Positions 17,668 to 26,907 of a stretch of DNA of 64,000 bases are shown in pieces. The notes under the pieces are model-generated. The model ran no database searches. It saw only the letters and a program-made list of their open reading frames with translations, and was not told the origin of the DNA. Source of the DNA: Ectopseudomonas toyotomiensis (lineage in GTDB: Bacteria > Pseudomonadota > Gammaproteobacteria > Pseudomonadales > Pseudomonadaceae); contig NZ_FOXK01000011.1 of NCBI RefSeq assembly GCF_900115695.1, positions 140,679 through 204,678 on the forward strand. Reading direction: 5' to 3'. Numbering within the stretch: position 1 is the first letter of the stretch; every line of letters begins with the position of its first letter. The translations under genes were made by a program, and so were the position numbers.

Positions 17668-19080
17668 ATGACCGATCTGATCCCCGTGCGCGCCGTCGAG
17701 ACCATCGACCCGGCCAAGCCCATTCGCCTGACCCCGGCCCAGGCCGGCGGCCCGATCCACACACGCAGCTTCACCGGGCGCTTTCGTAACCTGCGCCTGC
17801 TCGGTGCCGGCCTGCTGTTCCTGCTGTTCTTCGGCACCGCCTGGATCGATTGGAACGGCCGCCAGGCGGTGCTCTGGGATCTGGATAACCGCCAGTTCCA
17901 TATCTTCGGCGCGACCTTCTGGCCACAGGATTTCATCCTGCTCTCGGCCATCCTGATCATCGCCGCCTTCGGCCTGTTCTTCATCACCGTGCTGGCCGGT
18001 CGCGTCTGGTGCGGCTACGCCTGCCCGCAGAGCGTGTGGACCTGGGTGTTCATGCGTGTCGAGCAGATCACCGAAGGCGACCGCGGCCAGCGCATCAAAC
18101 TCGACGCCGCGCCCTGGTCGCTGCAGAAGCTGGCCCGGCGCAGCGCCAAACACGGCCTGTGGCTAGCGGTAAGCCTGGTCACGGCGATGGCCTTCGTCGG
18201 CTACTTCACCCCGGTGCGTCAGCTGACGGTGGACCTGGCGACCTTCGAAGTCGGTGCCACCACGGCCTTCTGGGTGCTGTTCTTCACCGCCGCCACCTAT
18301 ATCAACGCCGGCTGGCTGCGCGAGAAGGTGTGCCGCGACATGTGCCCCTACTCGCGCTTTCAGAGCGTGATGTTCGACAGCGATACGCTGGTCATCTCCT
18401 ACGACGCCGCCCGTGGCGAAACCCGCGGCCCGCGCCGCAAGGACGCCGACTACAAGGCCGAGGGCCTGGGCGATTGCATCGACTGCACGATGTGCGTGCA
18501 GGTCTGCCCCACTGGGATCGACATCCGCGATGGCCTGCAACTGGAATGCATCGGCTGCGGCGCCTGCATCGACGCCTGCGACAGCATCATGGACAAGCTC
18601 GGCTATGCCCGCGGCCTGGTGCGCTACAGCTCGGAAAACGAGCTGGCCGGCGGCAAGACCCACTGGCTGCGCCCGCGTCTGGTCGGCTACGCGGCGATGC
18701 TGGCGGTGATGATGGGGGCCTTCGTCTGGGCCTTGGCCGAGCGCCCGCTGATCTCCCTCGACGTGACCCGCGACCGTGGTCTGTTCCGCGAGAACGCCCA
18801 GGGTCAGATCGAGAACATCTACAGCCTGAAGATCATCAACAAGACCCAGCAGCCGCGCAGCTATGCCATCGGCCTGGTCGGCGCCAGCGACTTCGAGCTG
18901 CACGGCCCGCGCACGCTGAGCCTGGCGCCAGGGGAGATTCGTGATCTGCCGGTAAGCGTCGCGCTGACGGCCACGCACAATGCTGCCGGGCCGCAAAACC
19001 TGCGCTTCGAGGTGCGCGACCAGGCCGATTCGCAGAGCCACGTCAGCACCCAGAGCACCTTCCTGGCGCCGCTGCATTGA
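17668..19080 (+). CDS. ccoG: Cytochrome c oxidase accessory protein CcoG (second-copy type)
   Basis: This 470-residue polyferredoxin membrane protein reduces Cu(II) for cbb3 oxidase assembly at the inner membrane. Several helices (about 45-65, 88-108, 163-185, 195-215 and 343-362) anchor it. WCGYACPQSVW is the conserved Cys motif. Two [4Fe-4S] clusters are provided by C270/C273/C276/C280-P and C294/C297/C300/C304. The C-terminal 100 residues form the FixG immunoglobulin-like domain. The usual ccoNOPQ genes are absent; instead it sits divergent from nirA and before the MocR gene, as PA4131 does in P. aeruginosa. The 42-bp element lies upstream. Confidence 0.93.
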   Translation: MTDLIPVRAVETIDPAKPIRLTPAQAGGPIHTRSFTGRFRNLRLLGAGLLFLLFFGTAWIDWNGRQAVLWDLDNRQFHIFGATFWPQDFILLSAILIIAAFGLFFITVLAGRVWCGYACPQSVWTWVFMRVEQITEGDRGQRIKLDAAPWSLQKLARRSAKHGLWLAVSLVTAMAFVGYFTPVRQLTVDLATFEVGATTAFWVLFFTAATYINAGWLREKVCRDMCPYSRFQSVMFDSDTLVISYDAARGETRGPRRKDADYKAEGLGDCIDCTMCVQVCPTGIDIRDGLQLECIGCGACIDACDSIMDKLGYARGLVRYSSENELAGGKTHWLRPRLVGYAAMLAVMMGAFVWALAERPLISLDVTRDRGLFRENAQGQIENIYSLKIINKTQQPRSYAIGLVGASDFELHGPRTLSLAPGEIRDLPVSVALTATHNAAGPQNLRFEVRDQADSQSHVSTQSTFLAPLH

Positions 19081-19128
19081 GGCGCGGTAAACCGTGCTGT
19101 TCACTTAACGAAAGGTGGACCCGATCAA

Positions 19129-19225
19129 TCCCCTCTCCCCTCCGGGGAGAGGGGGTAACGGTTGCACGGAGGTGTATTTAACCCTCTCCCCCGGCCCCTC
19201 TCCCATAAATGGGAGAGGGGAGCAA
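19129..19225. repeat. G/C-run inverted repeats upstream of the MocR gene
   Basis: CCCCTCTCCCC/GGGGAGAGGGGG and CCCCTCTCCCATAAATGGGAGAGGGG are nested hairpins between ccoG and the MocR gene. The same family, including CCGGCCCCTCTCCC, recurs at 25228-25345. A hairpin here would reduce read-through from ccoG. Confidence 0.7.
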
Positions 19226-19288
19226 GCGTCGCGGCCCGAATGCAATCCGGGGCGATTCGAGATACGTCCCCCTCTACGAGGCACTGCC

Positions 19289-20764
19289 ATGTCTGCCGCT
19301 CACCCCGTAAAGTGTTCGCCCATACCCTTTGCGTCGGTGAACCAGGACAGGATGAAACGCTACGAAAAATTTGCCGACGAGATCGCCGAGCTGATCCGTA
19401 CCGGCGTGCTCGGCCCCGGCGAGAAGGTGCCCTCGGTACGCCATGCCAGCCGCACCTACGGCGTCAGCCCGTCCACCGTGTTCCAGGCCTACTACCTGCT
19501 GGAAGATCGCGGCCTGATCCAGGCGCGCGCCCGTTCCGGCTACTTCGTTCGCGAACACGCCAAACGCCCGCTGCACGAGCCTGAGCTGACCGCCCACGCC
19601 GCGCAAACCACCGAGGTCGACGTCAGCGAGCTGGTGTTCTCCGTGCTCGCCTCGCTGAAGGACCCGCACACCGTCCCCTTCGGCTCGGCCTTCCCCAGCC
19701 CCGACCTGTTCCCCCTGCCGCGTCTGGCCAAGAGCATGGCGCACGCGCTGCGCAGGCTCTCGCCGCACGAGATCATCGCCGACATGACCGCCGGCAACGC
19801 CGACCTGCGCCGGCAGATCGCCCTGCGCTACATGGTCAGCGGCGTGATGCTGCCGATGGAGGAACTGGTGATCAGCAACGGCGCCATGGAGGCGCTCAAC
19901 CTCTGCCTGCAGTGCGTGACCCAGCCCGGCGACCTGGTGGCTATCGAATCCCCCACCTTCTACGCCTGCCTGCAGGTGCTGGAGCGGCTGCAGCTCAAGG
20001 CCGTGGAAATCCCTGTGCACCCACGCGAGGGCATCGACCTGGGCGCCCTGTCGGAGAGTCTGAAGCAACTGCCGATCAAGGCCTGCTGGTTCATGAGCAG
20101 CCTGCAGAACCCGCTCGGCGCGAGCATGAGCGAGGAGAAGAAGCAGGCGTTGTATGAGTTGCTGGTCGAGCACCAGGTGCCTCTGATCGAGGACGACGTA
20201 TACGCCGAGCTGTACTTCGGCAGCCACCCACCCAAGCCGGTGAAGAGCTTCGACCGCGAGGGGCTGGTGATGCATTGCAGCTCCTTCTCCAAGAGCCTGG
20301 CGCCGGGTTATCGCATCGGCTGGGTGGCCGGCGGGCGCTATGCCGAGCAGATCGCCCGGCTCAAGCTGATGACCACCATCTCGCCGTCGGTGCCAGCCCA
20401 GGCAGCGCTGGCCGATTACCTGCAGCACGGCGGCTACGACCGCCACCTGCGCAAGCTGCGCCACGCCCTGGAAATGCAGCAAAGCGCCATGCTCGCCTCT
20501 GCCGCCCGGCACTTCCCCGCCAGCACGCGGGTCACGCGACCTTCGGGTGGCTACTTCCTCTGGTTCGAATTCCCCGAGCGCCTGGACTCGCTGCAACTGC
20601 TGCGCCTGGCGCTGGCCCAAGGCATCAGCCTGGCGCCGGGGCCGATCTTCTCCGCCAGCCAGGGCTTTCGCCACTGCGCGCGGCTGAACTACGGCCACCC
20701 GTGGAACCCGCGCAGCGAGCAGGCCATGGAAGTGCTCGGGCGCTTGGTGGCGGGGTTGCTCTGA
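19289..20764 (+). CDS. mpaR: MocR/GntR-type PLP-dependent regulator, MpaR-like
   Basis: This 491-residue protein has an N-terminal GntR winged helix (about 20-90; YGVSPSTVFQAYYLLEDRGL) fused to an aminotransferase-fold domain with the PLP lysine K335 in SSFSKSLAPGYRIGW. The open frame extends to 19115, but the ATG at 19289 has GAGG 7 bases upstream and the earlier part is repeat DNA. Gene order (siroheme reductase, ccoG, MocR) matches PA4130-PA4132, where the MocR protein MpaR activates the orphan ccoN4 during cyanogenesis. I infer the same role here, with the 42-bp elements as operators. No copy of the element precedes the gene itself. Confidence 0.85.
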   Translation: MSAAHPVKCSPIPFASVNQDRMKRYEKFADEIAELIRTGVLGPGEKVPSVRHASRTYGVSPSTVFQAYYLLEDRGLIQARARSGYFVREHAKRPLHEPELTAHAAQTTEVDVSELVFSVLASLKDPHTVPFGSAFPSPDLFPLPRLAKSMAHALRRLSPHEIIADMTAGNADLRRQIALRYMVSGVMLPMEELVISNGAMEALNLCLQCVTQPGDLVAIESPTFYACLQVLERLQLKAVEIPVHPREGIDLGALSESLKQLPIKACWFMSSLQNPLGASMSEEKKQALYELLVEHQVPLIEDDVYAELYFGSHPPKPVKSFDREGLVMHCSSFSKSLAPGYRIGWVAGGRYAEQIARLKLMTTISPSVPAQAALADYLQHGGYDRHLRKLRHALEMQQSAMLASAARHFPASTRVTRPSGGYFLWFEFPERLDSLQLLRLALAQGISLAPGPIFSASQGFRHCARLNYGHPWNPRSEQAMEVLGRLVAGLL

Positions 20765-20769
20765 CGCCT

Positions 20770-20831
20770 GGTGCGCACAGCGCACCCTACGGATGACCTG
20801 CGCCACCTACGTAGGGTGCGCCGTGCGCACC
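20770..20831. repeat. REP-like inverted pair
   Basis: GGTGCGCACAGCGCACCCTA (from 20770) and its near-perfect reverse complement, ending GTGCGCACC at 20831, are separated by 20 bases. It lies between the convergent MocR and porin genes and is the same family as 10990-11010. Confidence 0.75.
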
Positions 20832-20865
20832 GACTGATTTAAAGCGGGCACATCCTACGAGCGCT

Positions 20866-22104
20866 CTACTTCCACCAGTACTCTACCTGCACGCCGAAAT
20901 TGGAGCCGTTGCGTGCGCTGCCGAAGGCGCCGTTCTCGGACAATGCCGAGCCGTCGGCCAGCAGGTTGGCGGCCTGCTGCGCGGCTCGGTTCCAGCTGGC
21001 GTAGGTGTAGTACAGGCGAATTTCCGGACGCTCCCAGAAACCGGGGCCCGATGGTGACCAGGTCGGCGCAATGGTGAACTTGGTCAGTTTGCGTGTACCG
21101 CCGGGCGCCTCGACTTGGTCGCGGCCAATCTCGCCGACCAGCTTGAACTGCTCGGTGAAGGCATAGCTGGTACGCCCGCCGATGGACAGCCAGTTCTGGT
21201 CCGCGCCATCCGGGCGCTTGTCCTTCTGGTAGACCAGCTGCACCTGACCGCCGAGGCGCGGGGTCATCTGGAAGTCGAAGAATTCCACCAGACGCCAGCT
21301 GCGGTTACTGCTGTCGAGCGTCGGGTCGCCGGTATAACCCAGACCGGTACCCGGCCCGCGCCCGTATTGCAGGGCGACGGTGTTGACCCCGCCGAGGAAG
21401 TCCTGCTGTTTGTGTTGTGCGCTCACCGCCCAGCCGCTGTTCGCGTCGGTGCTGTCCGGCTTGTCGATGTAGCTGACGCCCACTTCCAGCTCGCCGCCGG
21501 GGTTGACCTGGAAGCCGCCGACATTGAAATCGTGGCGGTTTATGTAGGGCTCCTGGTCGTAGTTGTCCTTGCGCGAGAACACGTAGCTGTACTTGAGGTC
21601 GCCGATCTTCATCTCGTCGATACCAAAACCAGTGGCGCTCTGGTTCCAGTAGTAGAAGTCGGTGATGTGGATGTCGTTACGCTTGTAGAAGCGGCGCCCG
21701 GCCCACAGCGAACCGCCATTGAGTGCCGGCATGTTGCTCCACTCGGCGTACATCTGGTTCATCCGCGCGAAGCCGTAATCACCGGTGAATTTCGGCGTAT
21801 GACCGTACTGGTTGTAGAGCTGGGCCATGCCCTCGACGCTGATCACCGAGCCATCATCCAGGCGAAACAGGTCCTGGCGCAGGTCCAGTTCGATGTACTG
21901 CTCGCACTCGTTACCCAGGCGGTACTTGGACTGCGCGCCCGGTAACTGGAAGCACTGCTGTGTGCCGCCGGTATCCGCCCCGCCGATGCCGCTGCGTACG
22001 TAGCCGGTGAACTCGAGGGCCTGGGCCTGCGGCGTGGCGAAAGCCAATGCCAGCAGGCAGGGAACGCCGACAGAACAGGTGAGGGTTTGCTGTGTGGTCT
22101 TCAT
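20866..22104 (-). CDS. LamB-type carbohydrate porin
   Basis: This 412-residue outer-membrane beta-barrel has a Sec signal peptide (MKTTQQ...TPQAQA, cleavage about residue 29). It carries LamB/maltoporin marks: the Cys-bridged loop CFQLPGAQSKYRLGNEC, RRFYKRNDIHITDFYYWNQ, many Trp/Tyr/Arg positions and the terminal EYWWK strand. It sits at the end of the gts glucose-uptake cluster where P. aeruginosa carries oprB, so it should admit sugars. By sequence it is of the maltoporin family rather than the OprB family. The start has GGAGCAACG just upstream. Confidence 0.88.
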   Translation of the reverse strand: MKTTQQTLTCSVGVPCLLALAFATPQAQALEFTGYVRSGIGGADTGGTQQCFQLPGAQSKYRLGNECEQYIELDLRQDLFRLDDGSVISVEGMAQLYNQYGHTPKFTGDYGFARMNQMYAEWSNMPALNGGSLWAGRRFYKRNDIHITDFYYWNQSATGFGIDEMKIGDLKYSYVFSRKDNYDQEPYINRHDFNVGGFQVNPGGELEVGVSYIDKPDSTDANSGWAVSAQHKQQDFLGGVNTVALQYGRGPGTGLGYTGDPTLDSSNRSWRLVEFFDFQMTPRLGGQVQLVYQKDKRPDGADQNWLSIGGRTSYAFTEQFKLVGEIGRDQVEAPGGTRKLTKFTIAPTWSPSGPGFWERPEIRLYYTYASWNRAAQQAANLLADGSALSENGAFGSARNGSNFGVQVEYWWK

Positions 22105-22181
22105 CGTTGCTCCTGATTGTTTTTATTGAGCGATGCTGCGGATTACCGCCGCAGCGGCGGTTCTTCGTTGTCTCGAGGAGC

Positions 22182-22243
22182 TGTAGCGCGGATGCAATCC
22201 GAGGGGGTTATTGGGCAGCCCCCGGATTGCATCCTGGCTACAC
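22182..22243. repeat. Inverted repeat GGATGCAATCC family
   Basis: GTAGCGCGGATGCAATCCGA... and ...CCCCCGGATTGCATCCTGGC form an inverted pair between the porin and ATP-binding-protein genes. Single copies of the same motif occur near 11859, 19238 and 29131. Confidence 0.65.
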
Positions 22244-22245
22244 GG

Positions 22246-23391
22246 CTAACCGAGCTTGAACTGGGCCACCTTGCTGTCAGTGGCCTGACGCTTTCCCGGG
22301 CGCAGGCGCTCGCCGCTAGTGGCGTCGAACAACAGCACGCGCGCCGGATCGAACTGCAGATCCAGGCTGGCGCCGGCTTGCGGCGCGGCGTCCGGCGCCA
22401 GGCGGCAGCACACCTTGGTCTGGTTGAGGCTGACGAACACCAGGGTGTCGGGGCCAGTCGGCTCGACCACTTCGACCTCGGCGCGCAGGCTCGGCTGCGC
22501 TGCAGCGGCGCCAGCCAGCTGAATCTGCTCAGGACGCACGCCGAGGATCAGCTCGCGCCCTTCCAGCTCCGCCGCCGCGCCCAACAGCAACTCGCAGCGC
22601 GCCTGCCCGGAGTCGAGCAGACCGAAGCACTGACCATCGCGCACCTGCGTGCGCAGCGGGATGAAGTTCATCGGCGGCGAACCGATAAAGCTGGCGACGA
22701 ACTGGTTGGCCGGGTCGTTGTAGATTTCCTGCGGGGTGCCGAACTGCTGGATGATGCCGTCCTTCATCACCGCCACCTTGTCGCCCAGGGTCATGGCCTC
22801 GATCTGGTCATGGGTGACGTACACCGTGGTGGTCTTCAGACGCTGGTGCATCAGCTTGATTTCGGTGCGCATCTCCACGCGCAGCTTGGCGTCGAGGTTC
22901 GACAGCGGTTCATCGAACAGGTAGATCTTCGGCCGCCGCGCCAACGCTCGGCCCATGGCCACACGCTGCTGCTGGCCACCGGAGAGCTGGCCGGGCTTGC
23001 GCGCCAGCAGGTGCTCGATCTGCAGCAGCTTGGCCACGCGCGCCACCTCCGCCTCGATCTCGGCCGGCGGCAATTTGCGCATCTTCAAACCGAAGGCGAT
23101 GTTGTCCTTCACCGTCATGGTCGGGTACAGCGCGTAGGACTGGAACACCATGGCGATGTCGCGATCCTTCGGGCTCATGCCGCTGATGTCGGCGCCGTCC
23201 ACCAGAATCGCCCCGCCGCTGATGTCCTCCAGGCCGGCGATACAGTTCATCAGGGTGGATTTGCCGCAGCCGGAGGGGCCGACCAGGATCAGGAACTCAC
23301 CGGAGTCGATGGCCAGTTCGATGTTCTTCAGGGTGTCCGCCAGGCCGCTGCCGTAGGATTTGTTGACGTTGCGCAGTTCGAGGGTAGCCAT
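22246..23391 (-). CDS. gtsD: ABC transporter ATP-binding protein, GtsD/MalK type
   Basis: This 381-residue ATPase powers the glucose ABC importer. Walker A GPSGCGKST, signature LSGGQQQR, Walker B IYLFDEPLSNLDA and switch His (YVTHD) are all intact. The C-terminal 140 residues form the MalK/UgpC regulatory TOBE domain. It is 24 bases downstream of the permease gene gtsC, in the order gtsA-gtsB-gtsC-gtsD-porin conserved in Pseudomonas. Confidence 0.93.
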   Translation of the reverse strand: MATLELRNVNKSYGSGLADTLKNIELAIDSGEFLILVGPSGCGKSTLMNCIAGLEDISGGAILVDGADISGMSPKDRDIAMVFQSYALYPTMTVKDNIAFGLKMRKLPPAEIEAEVARVAKLLQIEHLLARKPGQLSGGQQQRVAMGRALARRPKIYLFDEPLSNLDAKLRVEMRTEIKLMHQRLKTTTVYVTHDQIEAMTLGDKVAVMKDGIIQQFGTPQEIYNDPANQFVASFIGSPPMNFIPLRTQVRDGQCFGLLDSGQARCELLLGAAAELEGRELILGVRPEQIQLAGAAAAQPSLRAEVEVVEPTGPDTLVFVSLNQTKVCCRLAPDAAPQAGASLDLQFDPARVLLFDATSGERLRPGKRQATDSKVAQFKLG

Positions 23392-23415
23392 TTCATTTCT
23401 CCAATCTTGAAGGCA

Positions 23416-24294
23416 TCAGCCTTTCACCGAGCCGGCAGTGAGACCGCGCAGGAAGTATTTACCGGCGAGGATGTAGACCAGCAGCGTGGGCAGCCCGGCG
23501 ATCATCGCGGCGGCCATGTCGACGTTGTATTCCTTGGCCCCGGTGCTGGTGTTGACCAGGTTGTTCAGCGCCACGGTGATCGGCTGGGTGTCGCCGCTGG
23601 CGAACACCACGCCGAAGAGGAAGTCGTTCCAGATCTGGGTGAACTGCCAGATCAGGCTGACCATGATGATTGGCACCGACATAGGCAGCAGAATCCGCCC
23701 GAAGATGGTGAAGAATCCGGCGCCATCGAGGCGCGCGGCGCGCACCAGCGCCTCGGGAATGCTCACGTAGAAGTTGCGGAAGAACAGCGTGGTGAAGGCC
23801 AGGCCGTAGACCACATGCACCAGCACCAGGCCTTCGGTGGTATTGGCCAGGCCGAGCTGGCCGAGGGTGAAGGACGCCGGCAGCAGGATCACCTGGAACG
23901 GCAGGAAGCAGCCGAACAGCAGTAGGCCGAAGAACAGCTGCGAGCCGCGAAAGCGCCACATGGCCAGCACGTAGCCGTTCAGCGCGCCAAGCAACGTGGA
24001 GATCAGCACCGCCGGGATGGTGATCTTCACCGAGTTCCAGAAGTAGCCGCCGACGCCGTCCCAGGCCTTGACCCAACCTATCAGGGTGAACACGTCCGGG
24101 ATCGACAGCAGGTTACCGCTGCGGATGTCGTCGGGGGTCTTGAAGCTGGTCAGCAACATCACCAACAGCGGCACCAGGTACACCGCGCAGGCCAGGATAA
24201 GGGTGGCGTGGATGGCCAGGCGGCTGAAGCTGAATGCCTTCCCTCGCGCCAGCGGGCGCGGTGCCATGCGCGCGTCGAGTACAGAATCAGTCAT
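23416..24294 (-). CDS. gtsC: Sugar ABC transporter permease, GtsC/MalG type
   Basis: This 292-residue inner-membrane permease has six helices and the EAA loop (EALVRAARLDGAGFFTIFGRI, about 195-215) that contacts the ATPase. It pairs with GtsB. Its start overlaps the end of gtsB by 8 bases, so the two are translationally coupled. Function in glucose (or related hexose) import is inferred from conserved gene order next to GtrS/GltR and Glk. Confidence 0.92.
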   Translation of the reverse strand: MTDSVLDARMAPRPLARGKAFSFSRLAIHATLILACAVYLVPLLVMLLTSFKTPDDIRSGNLLSIPDVFTLIGWVKAWDGVGGYFWNSVKITIPAVLISTLLGALNGYVLAMWRFRGSQLFFGLLLFGCFLPFQVILLPASFTLGQLGLANTTEGLVLVHVVYGLAFTTLFFRNFYVSIPEALVRAARLDGAGFFTIFGRILLPMSVPIIMVSLIWQFTQIWNDFLFGVVFASGDTQPITVALNNLVNTSTGAKEYNVDMAAAMIAGLPTLLVYILAGKYFLRGLTAGSVKG

Positions 24295-25195
24295 GGCGTT
24301 TGCCTCGCAGTTCGGAATACAGGTAGGGCACCAGAATCGCCAGCACCGCGCCGAGCATCAGCATCGCGCTGGCGGCGCCGAGGCCCATCTGGCCGCGGGT
24401 GAAGGTGTGGGCGTACATGAACATCGCCGGCAGGTCGGAGGCGTAGCCGGGGCCGCCGGCGGTCATCGAAGCGACCAGGTCGAAGCTCTTGATGGCGATA
24501 TGCGCGAGGATCATCAGCGCACTGAAGAACACCGGGCCCAGGCTCGGCAGCACGATGCGCAGGTAGATGCTCGGCAGGCTGGCACCATCGACCTGAGCGG
24601 CACGGATGATCGATTGATCGACGCTGCGCAAGCCGGCGAGGAACAGCGCCATGACGAACCCCGAGGACTGCCACACGGCGGCCATCACCAGGCAGTAGAC
24701 GACGCGATCCGGGTCCACCAGCCAGTCGAAGCGAAAGCCCTCCCAGCCCCAGTCACGCAGCAGTTTGTCCAGACCCAGACCAGGGTTGAGCAGCCACTTC
24801 CAGGCAGTGCCGGTGACGATCATCGACAGTGCCATGGGGTAGAGAAAGATGGTGCGGATAAAGCCTTCGCGGCGGATGCGCTGATCCAGCAGCACCGCCA
24901 GGAACACGCCGATGATCAGGCTGATGGCGATGAACAGGCCACCGAACACCAGCAGGTTCTGGCTCGCCACCCACCAGCGATCGTTGTCCCACAGCCGCGC
25001 GTACTGCTGCAGCCCGACGAAGTTGTAGCCGGGCATGAAGCGCGAGTTGGTGAACGACAGCAGGAAGGTCCAGCCGATGTAGCCGTAGAAGCCCACCAGC
25101 ACGATGACCATGCTCGGCGCCAGCACCAGCTTGGGCAGCCAGCGCTGCAGGGCATCCAGCGGTGAGGCTTTGGTGATGACTGCGTTTGAACTCAT
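24287..25195 (-). CDS. gtsB: Sugar ABC transporter permease, GtsB/MalF type
   Basis: This 302-residue permease has about six helices and the EAA-type loop (IIRAAQVDGASLPSIYLRI). I chose MSSNAVITKASPLDALQR at 25195 because GGAG lies 8 bases upstream; a start nine residues earlier at 25222 is possible. It forms the transmembrane channel with GtsC. A 259-bp gap rich in G/C-run repeats separates it from gtsA, which probably allows higher expression of the binding protein. Confidence 0.9.
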   Translation of the reverse strand: MSSNAVITKASPLDALQRWLPKLVLAPSMVIVLVGFYGYIGWTFLLSFTNSRFMPGYNFVGLQQYARLWDNDRWWVASQNLLVFGGLFIAISLIIGVFLAVLLDQRIRREGFIRTIFLYPMALSMIVTGTAWKWLLNPGLGLDKLLRDWGWEGFRFDWLVDPDRVVYCLVMAAVWQSSGFVMALFLAGLRSVDQSIIRAAQVDGASLPSIYLRIVLPSLGPVFFSALMILAHIAIKSFDLVASMTAGGPGYASDLPAMFMYAHTFTRGQMGLGAASAMLMLGAVLAILVPYLYSELRGKRHD

Positions 25196-25227
25196 GGTTG
25201 ACTCCGTTGTTACGGGTTGCATGGTCG

Positions 25228-25345
25228 GCCCCCTCTCCCTCGGGAGAGGGTTGGGGTGAGGGGCAGCGGCGCACCGAAAAATCCGAGTTGCCCGTATCCC
25301 TCACCCCCGGCCCCTCTCCCAAAGGGAGAGGGGAGAAAAGCGCGG
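25228..25345. repeat. G/C-run inverted repeats between gtsA and gtsB
   Basis: CCCCTCTCCCTCGGGAGAGGG near 25230 and CCCTCTCCC-AAA-GGGAGAGGGG (about 25310-25334) are palindromic hairpins of the same family as 19129-19225. They could stabilise or attenuate the gts transcript. Confidence 0.65.
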
Positions 25346-25454
25346 TGCGGCCGATCCCGTGGCGCGTGCCTGCGGGCATGCGCCAGGGATAGAAGGCTTG
25401 AAAGCGGCGGGTTGCCCCGCCCTACGGTAAGGGCCGGCTATGCGGCCTCGTCAC

Positions 25455-26708
25455 TCACTGCACCGCCTGAATCGCCGCCGCCAGTTGCTGGGCGGCGCGC
25501 TTCGGGTCCGCCTTGGGATCGTTGAAGAAGTTGGTCACCACGTCGAACACCGCGCCCTGCACGTAGCTGGAGGCGGCCATGCCGTGGGCCAGGCTCGGCT
25601 GCAGACCGCCATCGGCGGCGGCCTCCTTGAAGTCGGCCATGGACTTCTGCGCGCAGGCGTCGAAGCTGCTCATATCCTGATCCATGCGCACCGGGATCGA
25701 GCCCTTGTTCTGGTTGAAGAACTCCTGGAACTCGTTGCCCATCACCGTGCGCGCCAGGTCTTCCTGGGCCTTGCGGTTGTCGGCATTGTTCAGTTTGAAC
25801 ATGGCCAGCGAGTCGATGTTGAAGGCGAAGCTGCCCTGGGTGCCGGGGAAGGCCAGGCACTGGTAGTCCTTGCCGGCGACCTTGCCGGCGGCAGTCCATT
25901 CGCTCTTGGCCCAGTCGCCCATGATCTGCATGCCGGCCTTGCCGTTGATCACCATCGCGGTGGCGCTGTTCCAGTCGCGTCCGGCGGCGTCGGCGTCGAT
26001 ATAGCCGCGCAGCTTCTGCAGGGCGACGAACACCTCGACCATCTTGTCGCCGGTCAGGGTGTCGCGATCCAGCTCGACGAAGGCCTTGCGAAAGCCCTCG
26101 GGGCCGAGAATGCTGAAGGCCAGGTCTTCGAACACGGTGCCGTCCTGCCAGGGCTGGCCGCCATGGGCGATGGCGATGAAGCCGGCCGCCTTGAGCTTGT
26201 CGGCAGCGGCGAAGAATTCGTCGAGGGTGGTCGGCGGCGTGGCGCCAGCCTTTTCGAACACTTGCGGGTTGATCCACAGCCAGTTGACCCGGTGCACGTT
26301 GACCGGCACCGCCACGTAGTCGCCCTGGTACTTCATCACCTCGATCACCTGCGGTGGCAGCAGGTCATCCCACTTCTGCTCGGCAGCGACGTCGTTGAGG
26401 TCGGCAAGCAGGCCCAGCTCGCCCCACTCCTGAATGTCCGGGCCCTTGATCTGCGCCGCGGCGGGCGGGTTGCCGGACACGGCGCGGGTCTTCAGCACGG
26501 TCATGGCCGCTTCACCACCACCACCGGCCACGGCGAAATCCTTCCATTTATGGCCCTGGGCTTCGACCAGTTTCTGCAGGGTATCGGCGGCGCGCTTTTC
26601 GCCACCGGAGGTCCACCAGTGCAGCACTTCGACTTCACCGGCAGTGGCAGACAGGGGCAGCAGAACAGCGAGGGAGATGGCACAGGACAGGCGAGAGATC
26701 GCTTTCAT
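25455..26708 (-). CDS. gtsA: Glucose ABC transporter periplasmic binding protein
   Basis: This 417-residue protein has a Sec signal peptide (MKAISRLSCA...LSATAG) and belongs to the type 1 extracellular sugar-binding family. Early motifs HWWTSGGEKRAADTL and AVAGGGGEAAMTVLK match the Pseudomonas glucose-binding protein. It delivers sugar to GtsB/GtsC. The start at 26708 follows AAGG; an upstream in-frame start at 26744 would spoil the signal peptide. The gene lies directly downstream of gtrS. Confidence 0.92.
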   Translation of the reverse strand: MKAISRLSCAISLAVLLPLSATAGEVEVLHWWTSGGEKRAADTLQKLVEAQGHKWKDFAVAGGGGEAAMTVLKTRAVSGNPPAAAQIKGPDIQEWGELGLLADLNDVAAEQKWDDLLPPQVIEVMKYQGDYVAVPVNVHRVNWLWINPQVFEKAGATPPTTLDEFFAAADKLKAAGFIAIAHGGQPWQDGTVFEDLAFSILGPEGFRKAFVELDRDTLTGDKMVEVFVALQKLRGYIDADAAGRDWNSATAMVINGKAGMQIMGDWAKSEWTAAGKVAGKDYQCLAFPGTQGSFAFNIDSLAMFKLNNADNRKAQEDLARTVMGNEFQEFFNQNKGSIPVRMDQDMSSFDACAQKSMADFKEAAADGGLQPSLAHGMAASSYVQGAVFDVVTNFFNDPKADPKRAAQQLAAAIQAVQ

Positions 26709-26907
26709 GGGATAAGACACCTTGTTGTTGTTATTCGCGAGCAAGTCGTGGTGCTTGCATTGCGAACGAGTCTACCCAGCCCCCAGAGCCCTGGGGGTAA
26801 CAAAGGGTATTGGATAGTCACCAGGTCGTTACAAAGCGCCGCGAGCCGGTGACATGCAGCGCAGCGGCACGCGCGCTGCAGTTGTGCGGCGCGGCCCACG
26901 GCTGCAC

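Noticed and set aside
22117..23925. 602-codon frame opposite gtsD and gtsC
   Set aside because: It runs across two real genes and an intergenic repeat, so it is a GC-bias artefact.
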